DNA of 38,954 nucleotides from CAJXOW01 sp964421495 (lineage in GTDB: Bacteria > Bacteroidota > Rhodothermia > Balneolales > Balneolaceae): the NCBI GenBank assembly GCA_964421495.1, contig CAYQXO010000016.1:1-38954 (forward strand), written 5' to 3'. The notes under the pieces were generated by a model, which was given only the letters and a program-made list of their open reading frames with translations, was not told where the DNA came from and made no database searches. Made by a program: the position numbers and the translations under genes. The first letter of the stretch is position 1. The number at the start of each line of letters is the position of its first letter. Shown here in pieces: positions 24,513 through 32,466 of the stretch.

Positions 24513-25109
24513 TTGGCAAAAACATCTAATTTAAAAAGACTCGCTGACGCCCGGGCGGGTGATTTGCTGAAAGGTCCAAACCTCCTGTCGCTATCTCGTA
24601 TTCTTGTTGCCGGTTTGATCATATGGAGTTATGAGGCCCATAACCATCAAATCTCGTGGCTTGTGATTGCCCTGGTCGTATTTGGGGTCTTATCCGATTA
24701 CCTGGATGGATACTGGGCCCGTCGACGAGGGGAAGTCTCGGAATTGGGAAATGCCCTTGATCCGATAGCTGACAAAATTGGCAGCGGGCTCTTGTTTGTA
24801 TATGCAGTTTGGCTTGGACGGATTCCGGTGGCCTACTTACTTTTTCTCATTGCACGAGATTTGATCATTATGGCCATATCGGTGTACATTAGACGGCTGG
24901 GTGGTAGGATGCCGCAGGCGATCGCATCCGGGAAGATATCGATTAATGCGGTAGCCGCATATTGGATGACTACATTTTTCGTGCCGGAAGTTGAATGGAT
25001 CGTCGACCTGTTTTTGTGGCTGTCTCTCGTGCTGATGATATATTCGTTCAGCGATTATATGGTGCGATTTTTTAATAAGTTGCAACGTCTTAAAAGGAAA
25101 CCAAGGTAG
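24513..25109 (+). CDS. CDP-alcohol phosphatidyltransferase family protein (PgsA-like)
   Basis: A 198-residue inner-membrane enzyme that transfers a phosphatidyl group from CDP-diacylglycerol to an alcohol; PgsA (glycerol-3-phosphate) is the likeliest member. The catalytic signature D(x2)DG(x2)AR(x8)G(x3)D(x3)D is complete, starting DYLDGYWAR and ending ALDPIAD. Several hydrophobic segments surround it. The frame has no ATG upstream: it is open back to a stop at 24441-24443, and the first plausible initiator is TTG at 24513, so an alternative start codon is required. ftsY begins 29 bases after its stop on the same strand, suggesting co-transcription of two membrane-biogenesis genes. Confidence 0.85.
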   Translation: MAKTSNLKRLADARAGDLLKGPNLLSLSRILVAGLIIWSYEAHNHQISWLVIALVVFGVLSDYLDGYWARRRGEVSELGNALDPIADKIGSGLLFVYAVWLGRIPVAYLLFLIARDLIIMAISVYIRRLGGRMPQAIASGKISINAVAAYWMTTFFVPEVEWIVDLFLWLSLVLMIYSFSDYMVRFFNKLQRLKRKPR

Positions 25110-25138
25110 ATTGTTTAAGCTGAGGAGGACTCTTCTTT

Positions 25139-26092
25139 ATGGGATTTTTGGAAAAGATAGGTTTAAAGAAAAAAGAAAAACTCGACAAAGGTGTCGAAAA
25201 AAGTCGGGACGGTATTCTGGATAAGTTGAGCCGGGCCGTTGCCGGGAAGGACGAAGTGGATGCGGAGACGCTCGATGAGGTGGAAGAAATCCTCATTCGC
25301 TCGGATGTAGGGGTGAATACGACGTTGGAAATCATTGACCGTATCGAGGCACGCGTAAAGCGGGATAAGTATGTAAGCGAGTCGGAGCTTCAGCAAATGC
25401 TGCGGGAGGAAATTATCCAATTGCTGAGAGATCACCGGCCCGATCAACCCGCTCGGTTTGAGGCGGATCTGCCGAATAAGCCGCATGTGATTATGGTGGT
25501 GGGCGTCAACGGGGTGGGCAAGACGACCACTATTGGAAAATTGGCCCATCTGTATAAAAAAGCGGGTAAGAAAGTGATGGTCGGGGCGGGCGATACGTTT
25601 CGGGCTGCGGCCGTGGAACAGTTGGAGATCTGGAGCGAGCGTGCCGGGGTGCCCCTGATCAAGCAAAACCAGGGCGCGGATCCGGCGGCGGTTGCTTACG
25701 ATACGGTGGCCGCGGCGAAGTCGAGGGATTCGGATGTGGTGATGGTGGATACGGCCGGACGCCTGCATAACAAGAAAGCGCTGATGGATGAGCTGGAGAA
25801 AATAAAACGGGCCATGGGCAAAGTCGTCGACGGGGCGCCCCACGAAGTATTGCTGGTGCTGGATGCCTCTACGGGACAAAACGCCATGCAGCAGGCCAGA
25901 CATTTTACCGATGTCGTGGATGTTACCGGGCTGGTCCTTGCTAAACTGGATGGCACGGCCAAAGGCGGCGTCGTTCTGGGCGTCTCCAATGAAATCGATG
26001 TGCCGGTGAAATATATAGGGGTCGGGGAAGGTATCGAGGACCTGCAGATTTTTGAGCGGGAAAGCTTCGTTAATGCGTTATTCGGCGAATGA
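25139..26092 (+). CDS. ftsY: Signal recognition particle receptor FtsY
   Basis: SRP-receptor GTPase that delivers ribosome-nascent-chain complexes to the Sec translocon at the inner membrane. The 317-residue protein has the N domain (about 20-100), then the G domain: G1 GVNGVGKTT at 122-130, the DTFRAAAVEQL block at 152-162, G3 DTAGR at 204-208, and LAKLDGTAKGG at 267-277. The N-terminal basic stretch GLKKKEKLDK is short, with no long acidic A domain. GAGGAGGA at 25122-25129 is a clear ribosome binding site. It ends four bases from the convergent scpA stop codon, leaving no room for a terminator between them. Confidence 0.97.
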   Translation: MGFLEKIGLKKKEKLDKGVEKSRDGILDKLSRAVAGKDEVDAETLDEVEEILIRSDVGVNTTLEIIDRIEARVKRDKYVSESELQQMLREEIIQLLRDHRPDQPARFEADLPNKPHVIMVVGVNGVGKTTTIGKLAHLYKKAGKKVMVGAGDTFRAAAVEQLEIWSERAGVPLIKQNQGADPAAVAYDTVAAAKSRDSDVVMVDTAGRLHNKKALMDELEKIKRAMGKVVDGAPHEVLLVLDASTGQNAMQQARHFTDVVDVTGLVLAKLDGTAKGGVVLGVSNEIDVPVKYIGVGEGIEDLQIFERESFVNALFGE

Positions 26093-26096
26093 TTCC

Positions 26097-26837
26097 TTAC
26101 TGCAGGATTTCGTCCACGGGTTTGAGCTTAATGGCAAAATCGGAACTGTCATCGCCCATCAAGAGGTTGATCTGCTGTTCTTTAAGCATTTCCAGGATAG
26201 CCAGGAAAGTTACTACGATTTTCATGCGGTCCTTGAGTTCCCGGCAAATGGAAATAAAGGAGGTTTTTCCCTCCCGGTGTAATTTGTTCAGCAGGTACTC
26301 GGTCTGGTGTTCGACGGTTACATCCTCGCGTTCGACCGTGTGAACCGCATTTTGTTGTTTTACCTCGCTGAGCACCTTTTTGAAGGCGGCCATCAGGTCA
26401 TACATGGTTACATCTTTCAAGGCCTCCCCGCTGGCCTTTTTTTCCACTTTGTCGACTTCCGTATTTCCCCGGGGATACCTTTTGCGGGCGTCACGATCCA
26501 TCTGTTCCATTTTCTCGCCCATCTCCTTGTAGCGCTTATATTCCAGCAGCCGCTGGACCAACTCGTATCGCGGATCCCGCTCGTCAATATCCTCTCCGTC
26601 ATCCGATTCCACATGCGGGAGCATCATCTTTGCCTTGATGGACATCAACATGCTGGCCATGTGGATAAACTCGCTGGCAACGTCCAGATCCAGCTCTTCC
26701 ATCCAGTGAATATACTCGAGGAATTGCTCGGTGATATAAGCGATGGGAATATCATAGATGTCCAGTTCATCGCGCTTGATGAAAAAGAGGAGCAGGTCGA
26801 GGGGACCTTCAAAGTTTTTTAACTGAACACGGTACAT
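26097..26837 (-). CDS. scpA: Segregation and condensation protein A
   Basis: Kleisin subunit of the SMC-ScpAB complex that organises the chromosome. The 246-residue protein has the standard N-terminal block FEGPLDLLLFFIKRDELDIYDI (cited in part as FEGPLDLLL), an internal charged region (about 76-150) and a C-terminal winged-helix region with REGKTSFISICRELKDR. ScpB is not next to it. It is convergent with ftsY (stops four bases apart), so mRNAs of the two genes would overlap at their 3' ends. An inverted partial copy of the 22401 element lies 126 bases upstream of its start. Confidence 0.93.
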   Translation of the reverse strand: MYRVQLKNFEGPLDLLLFFIKRDELDIYDIPIAYITEQFLEYIHWMEELDLDVASEFIHMASMLMSIKAKMMLPHVESDDGEDIDERDPRYELVQRLLEYKRYKEMGEKMEQMDRDARKRYPRGNTEVDKVEKKASGEALKDVTMYDLMAAFKKVLSEVKQQNAVHTVEREDVTVEHQTEYLLNKLHREGKTSFISICRELKDRMKIVVTFLAILEMLKEQQINLLMGDDSSDFAIKLKPVDEILQ

Positions 26838-26962
26838 GAGGAAATCAAAAAGTTAGAATGTCCTGACAATGAATCGAACTTCCGCAAGCAAGTCGGGATT
26901 GAACGGTATTTGAGCAATCTTGTATTAAGTGAATCCACCGTCCAGGCTATTAAATGACAAAA

Positions 26963-27017
26963 AGGTACCCAAATCCGGCTTTTTTGCAGTAGATTTGTAA
27001 CAACCCGACAGACTCCC
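26963..27017 (-). repeat. Inverted partial copy of the 22401 element
   Basis: Reverse complement reads GGAGTCTGTCGGGTTG, TTACAAATCTACTG, AGCCGGATTTGGGTACCT in order, closely matching 22404-22458. The far right end beyond 27017 (ATATTTCCGGGAAT at 27031-27045) also resembles 22588-22602. No clear second terminal repeat was found on the left. Confidence 0.75.
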
Positions 27018-27271
27018 AACTTTGTAACATACATATTTCCGGGAATTCCTCAAAGCAGTCGAGGAGAAGAGGCGACAGGTTAAGAGAGAAAAATTTTAAA
27101 GGTTCGGGATAGATGGTTTTAGCGACAGGAAACTGAAACACTCCTTTTATATCCATACTGGAATACAAGGCGAAGCTCAGTCGTAAAAGAGAACAGTAAA
27201 GGAATGGCTGGCGGATAAGGAGCGCTCAGTTTAGTTATAAGGCACTGAAAAAGAGAAAGTCGGATTAAGAC

Positions 27272-27300
27272 TTGACACGTTTACACCAACCCGCTATATT
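27272..27300 (+). promoter_or_regulatory. Consensus promoter of the short cysteine-rich unit
   Basis: TTGACA (27272-27277), a 17-base spacer, then TATATT (27295-27300), a perfect or near-perfect sigma-70 promoter. The -10 box extends to TATATTTG, which also fits the Bacteroidota TAnnTTTG -7 element, with TTG 20 bases upstream. Expected start about 27307. Confidence 0.75.
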
Positions 27301-27349
27301 TGGGTTTCCATTAATGAGTTCCACAAGAATAATATCAATAAGATAACGC

Positions 27350-27490
27350 ATGTTACGCTTTAAACTCTTTTGCACGCGCTGTATGAATTTACGCAAAGCA
27401 CTTAGCCAACAGTGTATGGACTGTTGTATGTGTTGTATGCAATGCGCCTGCAAAGGAGCGTGGGATTCTGAAATGGTTCCTTCCCTATAG
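27350..27490 (+). CDS. Predicted 46-residue cysteine-rich microprotein
   Basis: A short frame (ATG at 27350, TAG at 27488) not matching any family I know. Nine of 46 residues are Cys: positions 8 and 11 as a CxxC pair, then 22, 25, 26, 28, 29, 32 and 34 in a tight cluster with Met between them (CMDCCMCCMQC). Seven residues are basic and the N-terminus (MLRFKLFC) is mildly hydrophobic. Such spacing would suit metal binding or Fe-S/zinc knuckle formation, but this is inference. The frame lies fully between a consensus promoter and an intrinsic terminator. The in-frame codon two before the ATG is a stop, so no longer start exists. There is no strong ribosome binding site, so the unit could instead be a non-coding RNA. 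Confidence 0.5.
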   Translation: MLRFKLFCTRCMNLRKALSQQCMDCCMCCMQCACKGAWDSEMVPSL

Positions 27491-27518
27491 CGAACCGAGA
27501 AACTTTCAGTAATTATTG

Positions 27519-27553
27519 ATCCGCTCGCTTTTTGCAGGTGAGCGGATTTTTTT
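27519..27553 (+). terminator. Intrinsic terminator of the short cysteine-rich unit
   Basis: Stem ATCCGCTC (27519-27526) with GAGCGGAT (27540-27547), 13-base loop, followed by a run of seven T including the last stem base (27547-27553). Orientation matches the plus-strand promoter at 27272, giving a transcript of about 245 bases. Confidence 0.85.
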
Positions 27554-27742
27554 ATGACCTGCACTTCTAATGCTGAAAGTCAAAGTCTTGAAGTAGAAGA
27601 ATCAGGCAAATAATTCGCTTTCCTGTACACGACTCTATTTCAGGTCATTCACCCTAACATTGGAAAACCGACTTCCCCAAAGTATTTGGCGATGCAATGG
27701 AGAAGCCGGTTCGTAAACCCCTAACAGAAATATCCAATCCAA

Positions 27743-27773
27743 CCTTGACGGTTTTCATGGAACTCCGTCAGGG
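27743..27773. promoter_or_regulatory. Inverted repeat just before the susC-like gene
   Basis: CCTTGACGG (27743-27751) and CCGTCAGGG (27765-27773) are inverted with one mismatch, 18 bases before the ATG at 27792. It could be an operator or a leader hairpin affecting translation of the cassette. Confidence 0.4.
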
Positions 27774-27791
27774 ATCAAATAATAATACGAT

Positions 27792-30700
27792 ATGTTACAA
27801 CGAACGTTACCGATTTTTGTTTTGAGTGTGCTGATAGCGTTGCCCGCTATATTAAAAGCACAGAGCACGATCAAGGGCACGGTGGTGGATAGCAAGACCG
27901 GTGATCCGCTGCCCGGTGTCAATCTAGTTATTGAAGGAACCCAGCGTGGAGCCGCGACCGATTCGGAGGGATCGTTTCGAATCGATAAAGTAGAGGCTGG
28001 CAGGTATACCCTGGTAGCTCGCTATATAGGATATCAGAAGCAGAAACGCACTCTTTCGATCGGCGCCAATGCTACCGAAACCGTTGAATTCAAACTAAAA
28101 AGCGGAGCCCTGAACCTGGACGAGGTGGTGGTCACGGGTACAGGCGGACCCGTTGAAAAAAGGAAGCTGGGAAACCAGATTAGCACCATTGGTACCGAAC
28201 AAATAGAGAATGCCCCCATTCAAAGTTTTTCGGATGCCCTGCAAGGCCGCGTGCCCGGAATGGTGGGACTGCCTTCGAGTGGAGTTACCGGCGAAGGCAC
28301 CCGCATTCGAATCCGCGGTTCGGCCAGCCTGTCCCAGAGCAATGAGCCCATTGTTATTGTCGACGGTATACGGATCGACCGGGGCGGCGGATACGGCGGA
28401 TTTGTCAGTGCCGGCGGCTCGGCGTCACCTTCCCGCCTGGACGATATCAACCCGAATTCGATCAAGCGCGTCGAGGTGCTGAAAGGAGCCGCGGCCGCTA
28501 CGCTTTATGGGACCGAGGCGTCGAATGGCGTTATCCAGGTATTTACCAAAGACGGTCAGGCCGGAGATCCCCGGTTCGACTTCCGCGTGAAGCAGGGAAT
28601 CGCGAAGTTTCCCCGTACGGTACCCGCCAATACCGGGTACGCAACTACCCAGGCCCAGGCCGATACCATGAGCCGCTACCTGGGACGGAATGTGCGTCCG
28701 TATGAATTGGTACAGGAAAATTATGTACATAAACTCTATGAGACGGGCGTCACGCAGGAATATTCCGCCTCGGTTAGCGGAGGTTCCGAAGGGATAACCT
28801 ATTTCGTAAATGGCCGGTGGACCGGCGAGGATGGTCCGATGGGAGGCGATAACTTTCCCTACCCTCCGGGCTTTGGTCCGCGCGTTGACGATATACTGGA
28901 TCGGATGCAGCTTGCGGCTAATTTGAATGTGTTTCCGTCGGAGGATTTACAGTTGCACGTGCGAACCAGTTACAACGACTCGTACCTTGAAACCTACGAA
29001 ACCGGGAATAATATCAACGGTATTACCTCCGGTGCCCTTCACAGCAAACCGGAACTGGTGAGTCACGATAACCCGAGCGGATCCTCTTACGTATCGACGG
29101 TCCAGGAGCGGTTACAGCAGAAAGTGAGCCAGGATGTGCAGCACTTCAGCGGAAGCGCCGCGTTGAATTACCGTCTTCTGCAGAACTTGCATTTTGACGC
29201 TACGCTGGGACTTGATTATACCAGCCAGTTCAGTGAAGACGTTCGACCGTTCGGCTGGAACATCAATAATTATGCAGGAATTGAAACCGACGGAGCGCGC
29301 AGAACGTCGGATCGTTCGCACCTGAATACAACGATGGACGTGAAGGGAACCCTCGAAAATCAGCTCGGCAACAGCTTCACCTCCAAAGTGATCGGAGGCG
29401 CCCAGCTGTTCCGGGAAAGGAATCTGGTGCGCAGTATAGAGGCGATCACTTTTCCGGGACCCGGCCTGGATGTAACCAATGCGGCAGAAAATCAAAATTC
29501 GTCGGAATTCTATCGGGAAGAGATTCAGGCAGGCTTTTTCCTGCAGGAACAGCTCGGTTATAACGATTACCTGTTTGCCACGGTGGGAGGCCGCTATGAT
29601 ATGCACAGTGCGTTCGGATCGAATTTCTCCGGCGTCTTTTATCCGAAAGTTTCCCTCTCTTTCGTTCCATCGAGTGCGGACTTCTGGAAACCGGTCGGCC
29701 CCGTCAGCTCGGCTCGTATTCGTGCAGCCGTGGGACAATCCGGACTGCAGCCGGGCGCTTTTGATGCGCTTACGACGTATCAATCCCAGATATCGGCCGG
29801 CGGACCGGGTATTGTTCCCGAAAACCTGGGGAACCAGGACCTGAAACCCGAAATTTCCACCGAGTATGAGCTCGGTATTGACCTCGGGTTGTTCGATGAA
29901 CGTTATAGCGTGGATGCCACCTATTGGAACCGCACCGTACGAGACGCGCTGGTTCAACGCCAGTTTGCTCCCAGCGGCGGATTCCTCCAAACCCAGCTGG
30001 ATAATCTCGGCAAGGTGAAGGGACAGGGAGTTGAGCTTGGAGCCGAAGCCCGGGTGATTGAAAGGCAGAATTTCTCGGCCGAACTGCACGCGAGTGCCGC
30101 CTATTTGTGGGAACAGGTAGAATCGCTCGGCGGTGCTCCCTCCCTGAAAGTGGGCGGTTCTTACGCGCGCTACCGACAGTTTGTGAAAGAGGGATACGCC
30201 CCAGGCGCCTTCTTCGGAGCCAAACTTCGAGAGGTTGAAAGCGGTCAGCTGCCGCTCGACCAGCGTGGATTATTGAAGGAACTGGGACGCAGCTACAGCG
30301 GCGTTCCGGAAGGTCAGCCCGCTTCCCGCCAACTGGTGCTCGACTACTTGAACAGCCTCAGTCCTCAAACCGCAAGCCTCAGCGATCTGAACAGTTTCGT
30401 CCTGATGGCTGACGAGGACGGTGACGGGGATCCGCTCGATCATTATCTCGGTAAGCCGAGTGCTGACTGGAAAGGCAATTTTGGAGCGTCGGCGAGCTAC
30501 AAGAACCTGGAAATTTCCACCTTGTTTGAGTACCGGGCGGGCAACTTCCACATCAATAACCTGACCGATGCCTTTCGTGAGCGCAGTGCCGGAATCGGTC
30601 GCAACACTCCCGCGTCAGCCGCTGTTGAACGCCAGTATGTGACGGGAGGCGTAAACGAAGAACTGCAACCTCAAAACAGTGGAGAGCAACGCCTGCTGGC

Positions 30701-31037
30701 AGCTCAAACCTGGATGAACGAGATGCTGGCGATGGCGCCTTTCTCGGGGATGAATCAGATCCAGAAAGCTGATTTTGTGCGGTGGAGAGAAGTGAGCATC
30801 AGCTATAATTTCTCGCCGCGTGTACTCAATCGGTTGAATGTCCGAAAACTTTCGGTGAGCCTCTCGGGACGCAACCTGGCTCTGTGGAGTACCTATCCGG
30901 GAGTTGATCCGGAGGTTAATGCCATCGGACGTGGGGGAGGAGACACCCAGTTGGCAAATAATTTCCTCCAGGGTACCGACGCCTGGAATATGCCGATTCC
31001 CCGTCGATTCTTTTTAACGGTGAATCTCGGACTGTAA
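27792..31037 (+). CDS. SusC/RagA-type TonB-dependent outer-membrane transporter
   Basis: A 1081-residue outer-membrane importer powered by TonB. Signal peptide at 1-24 (cleavage near KAQ), then a carboxypeptidase-regulatory-like beta domain (about 26-110; GTVVDSKTGDPLPGVNLVIEGT at the start, cited in part as GDPLPGVNLVIEGT), the TonB box/plug (LDEVVVTGTG near 113, plug to about 235, with the SusC motif GAAAATLYGTEASNGVIQVFTK, shortened here to AATLYGTEASNGVIQ), and the 22-strand barrel to the terminal Leu. It pairs with the SusD-like gene 52 bases downstream. The nutrient cannot be told from the sequence. A hairpin lies just upstream of its start. Confidence 0.95.
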   Translation: MLQRTLPIFVLSVLIALPAILKAQSTIKGTVVDSKTGDPLPGVNLVIEGTQRGAATDSEGSFRIDKVEAGRYTLVARYIGYQKQKRTLSIGANATETVEFKLKSGALNLDEVVVTGTGGPVEKRKLGNQISTIGTEQIENAPIQSFSDALQGRVPGMVGLPSSGVTGEGTRIRIRGSASLSQSNEPIVIVDGIRIDRGGGYGGFVSAGGSASPSRLDDINPNSIKRVEVLKGAAAATLYGTEASNGVIQVFTKDGQAGDPRFDFRVKQGIAKFPRTVPANTGYATTQAQADTMSRYLGRNVRPYELVQENYVHKLYETGVTQEYSASVSGGSEGITYFVNGRWTGEDGPMGGDNFPYPPGFGPRVDDILDRMQLAANLNVFPSEDLQLHVRTSYNDSYLETYETGNNINGITSGALHSKPELVSHDNPSGSSYVSTVQERLQQKVSQDVQHFSGSAALNYRLLQNLHFDATLGLDYTSQFSEDVRPFGWNINNYAGIETDGARRTSDRSHLNTTMDVKGTLENQLGNSFTSKVIGGAQLFRERNLVRSIEAITFPGPGLDVTNAAENQNSSEFYREEIQAGFFLQEQLGYNDYLFATVGGRYDMHSAFGSNFSGVFYPKVSLSFVPSSADFWKPVGPVSSARIRAAVGQSGLQPGAFDALTTYQSQISAGGPGIVPENLGNQDLKPEISTEYELGIDLGLFDERYSVDATYWNRTVRDALVQRQFAPSGGFLQTQLDNLGKVKGQGVELGAEARVIERQNFSAELHASAAYLWEQVESLGGAPSLKVGGSYARYRQFVKEGYAPGAFFGAKLREVESGQLPLDQRGLLKELGRSYSGVPEGQPASRQLVLDYLNSLSPQTASLSDLNSFVLMADEDGDGDPLDHYLGKPSADWKGNFGASASYKNLEISTLFEYRAGNFHINNLTDAFRERSAGIGRNTPASAAVERQYVTGGVNEELQPQNSGEQRLLAAQTWMNEMLAMAPFSGMNQIQKADFVRWREVSISYNFSPRVLNRLNVRKLSVSLSGRNLALWSTYPGVDPEVNAIGRGGGDTQLANNFLQGTDAWNMPIPRRFFLTVNLGL

Positions 31038-31089
31038 CGGCCGGCTGCCATCCCCCTTTTAACTTAATTTTCAAATCTGGTAATCAATT

Positions 31090-32400
31090 ATGTTTTATTC
31101 CGAATCAACGATATATCACGAAATTCGATTTCTCGCAGTCTTTCTCACGTTGTCACTGGTAGTTTCGGGCTGCGATCTGTTAAATGTCAACAATCCCAAT
31201 AGTCTCGTCGAAGAAGACCTGGAAAACCCGGCTTCGGCCTCAGCCCTGGCCAACGGGGCGGAAGCATCGGTGACGGAAGCACTGGGAGAGGCCTTGGGAC
31301 CTTATTCCACGGCTACGGACGAACTCACGTGGGTCGGTACGCTGGATGCCTGGCAGCAGCTCGACCAGGGAGAAGTGGGTGACCCGCAGAATCAATTTGT
31401 CGACGAAGCCTTCAATCAAATTGCCGAAGCCCGCTGGACGGCCGATCAGGCGATCCGTCGCCTCCAGAAGTTCAGGGATGAAGGCAAACTGCAAAATACG
31501 ACGGCATTGATTCGCGCCTATTTCTATGGTGCGGTGGCCTATACCTCGATCGGAGAATTTTTTGACAATTTTGTCATTTCTGAAAAGGGAGAGGCGGCAC
31601 CCCCTGTCGGCGCATCGTCGATGCAGCAAGTATTTGGGGAGGCGCTGAATTATATAGAAAACGCCCGACAACTGACCTCCGGAGCCGACGCGGCGAAATG
31701 GGAAATCCGATTGCTTGCGCTCAAGGCGCGGGTGCTGTTTTCCCGGAGTCTGTGGGAGAAGCTGAATCCCGCCGTGGATACGGACAACCCGCTGGTTTCC
31801 AGTCAACAAGCCGCCGATGCAGCCCGGAGCGCCCTGGATCGAATCGGGTCGGAAAATGACTGGGCCTACCAGCTTGAAGTAACCACGCAGACCGAGGACA
31901 ATGACATGGCTTATAGCGTGAATCAGCGGCTGGAGCTTCGTTTTGGGGATCAGTACATCGAGCCTACGGCCGACCATAAAGTGGATTCCGTAATTTTAAA
32001 GGATCCCATCGACGATGTCGCTCATCCTTATTTGCGCACCGTGATCAATGAGTTTTCCGCGGCCGAACAGTATGCCGACATTCCCTTGCTATCTACGCGC
32101 GAACTCCATCTGATCATTGCGGAACACGCCCTCGCGAACGAAAACGATCAGCTTTTTGAGGAGCATATCAATACCGTGCGTCGGTTCAATCAGCTTACGG
32201 AATATGAAGATCAACTACCGGCCGTGGAAATTCTGAAACACGAACGCAGGGTGAACCTGTTTTTGCAGGGACGTCGGCTGGCTGACCTCTATCGGTTCCG
32301 GGAAAGTTCTCCAGCCTGGGTGTCATCCCGGGTTGAAAGCGGGACGTTCTTCCCCATTACCATTACCGAAATACGGTCCAATCCAAATGTGGATTTGTAA
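31090..32400 (+). CDS. SusD/RagB-type nutrient-binding outer-membrane lipoprotein
   Basis: A 436-residue surface lipoprotein that forms the lid of the SusC transporter. Lipobox VVSGC puts the lipidated Cys at residue 28, and the mature protein begins with CDLLNVNNPN, a usual SusD opening. The body is helical with TPR-like pairs (for example EARWTADQAIRRLQKF, WEIRLLALKARVLFSRSLW), and the C-terminal ERRVNLFLQGRRLADLYRF is the standard SusD ending. It sits 52 bases after susC and 66 bases before the BNR gene with no terminator between, so the three are probably one transcription unit. Confidence 0.92.
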   Translation: MFYSESTIYHEIRFLAVFLTLSLVVSGCDLLNVNNPNSLVEEDLENPASASALANGAEASVTEALGEALGPYSTATDELTWVGTLDAWQQLDQGEVGDPQNQFVDEAFNQIAEARWTADQAIRRLQKFRDEGKLQNTTALIRAYFYGAVAYTSIGEFFDNFVISEKGEAAPPVGASSMQQVFGEALNYIENARQLTSGADAAKWEIRLLALKARVLFSRSLWEKLNPAVDTDNPLVSSQQAADAARSALDRIGSENDWAYQLEVTTQTEDNDMAYSVNQRLELRFGDQYIEPTADHKVDSVILKDPIDDVAHPYLRTVINEFSAAEQYADIPLLSTRELHLIIAEHALANENDQLFEEHINTVRRFNQLTEYEDQLPAVEILKHERRVNLFLQGRRLADLYRFRESSPAWVSSRVESGTFFPITITEIRSNPNVDL

Positions 32401-32466
32401 TTAAAAGCCAACTGCCGTCAGGCATCCAATCATACTGCTAACTTCACATAAAACTAACTCAAGACT

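Larger units (their letters stand above)
26838..27791. other. Gap between scpA and the susC-like gene
   Basis: 954 bases without a large gene. From left to right it holds the scpA upstream region, the repeat at 26963-27017, about 250 bases with nothing recognised, the short transcription unit at 27272-27553, and a presumed promoter and leader of the susC-like gene with a hairpin at 27743-27773. Confidence 0.6.

Noticed and set aside
29112..30089. 325-codon minus-strand frame inside the susC-like gene
   Set aside because: Shadow; the susC frame runs through with all motifs.
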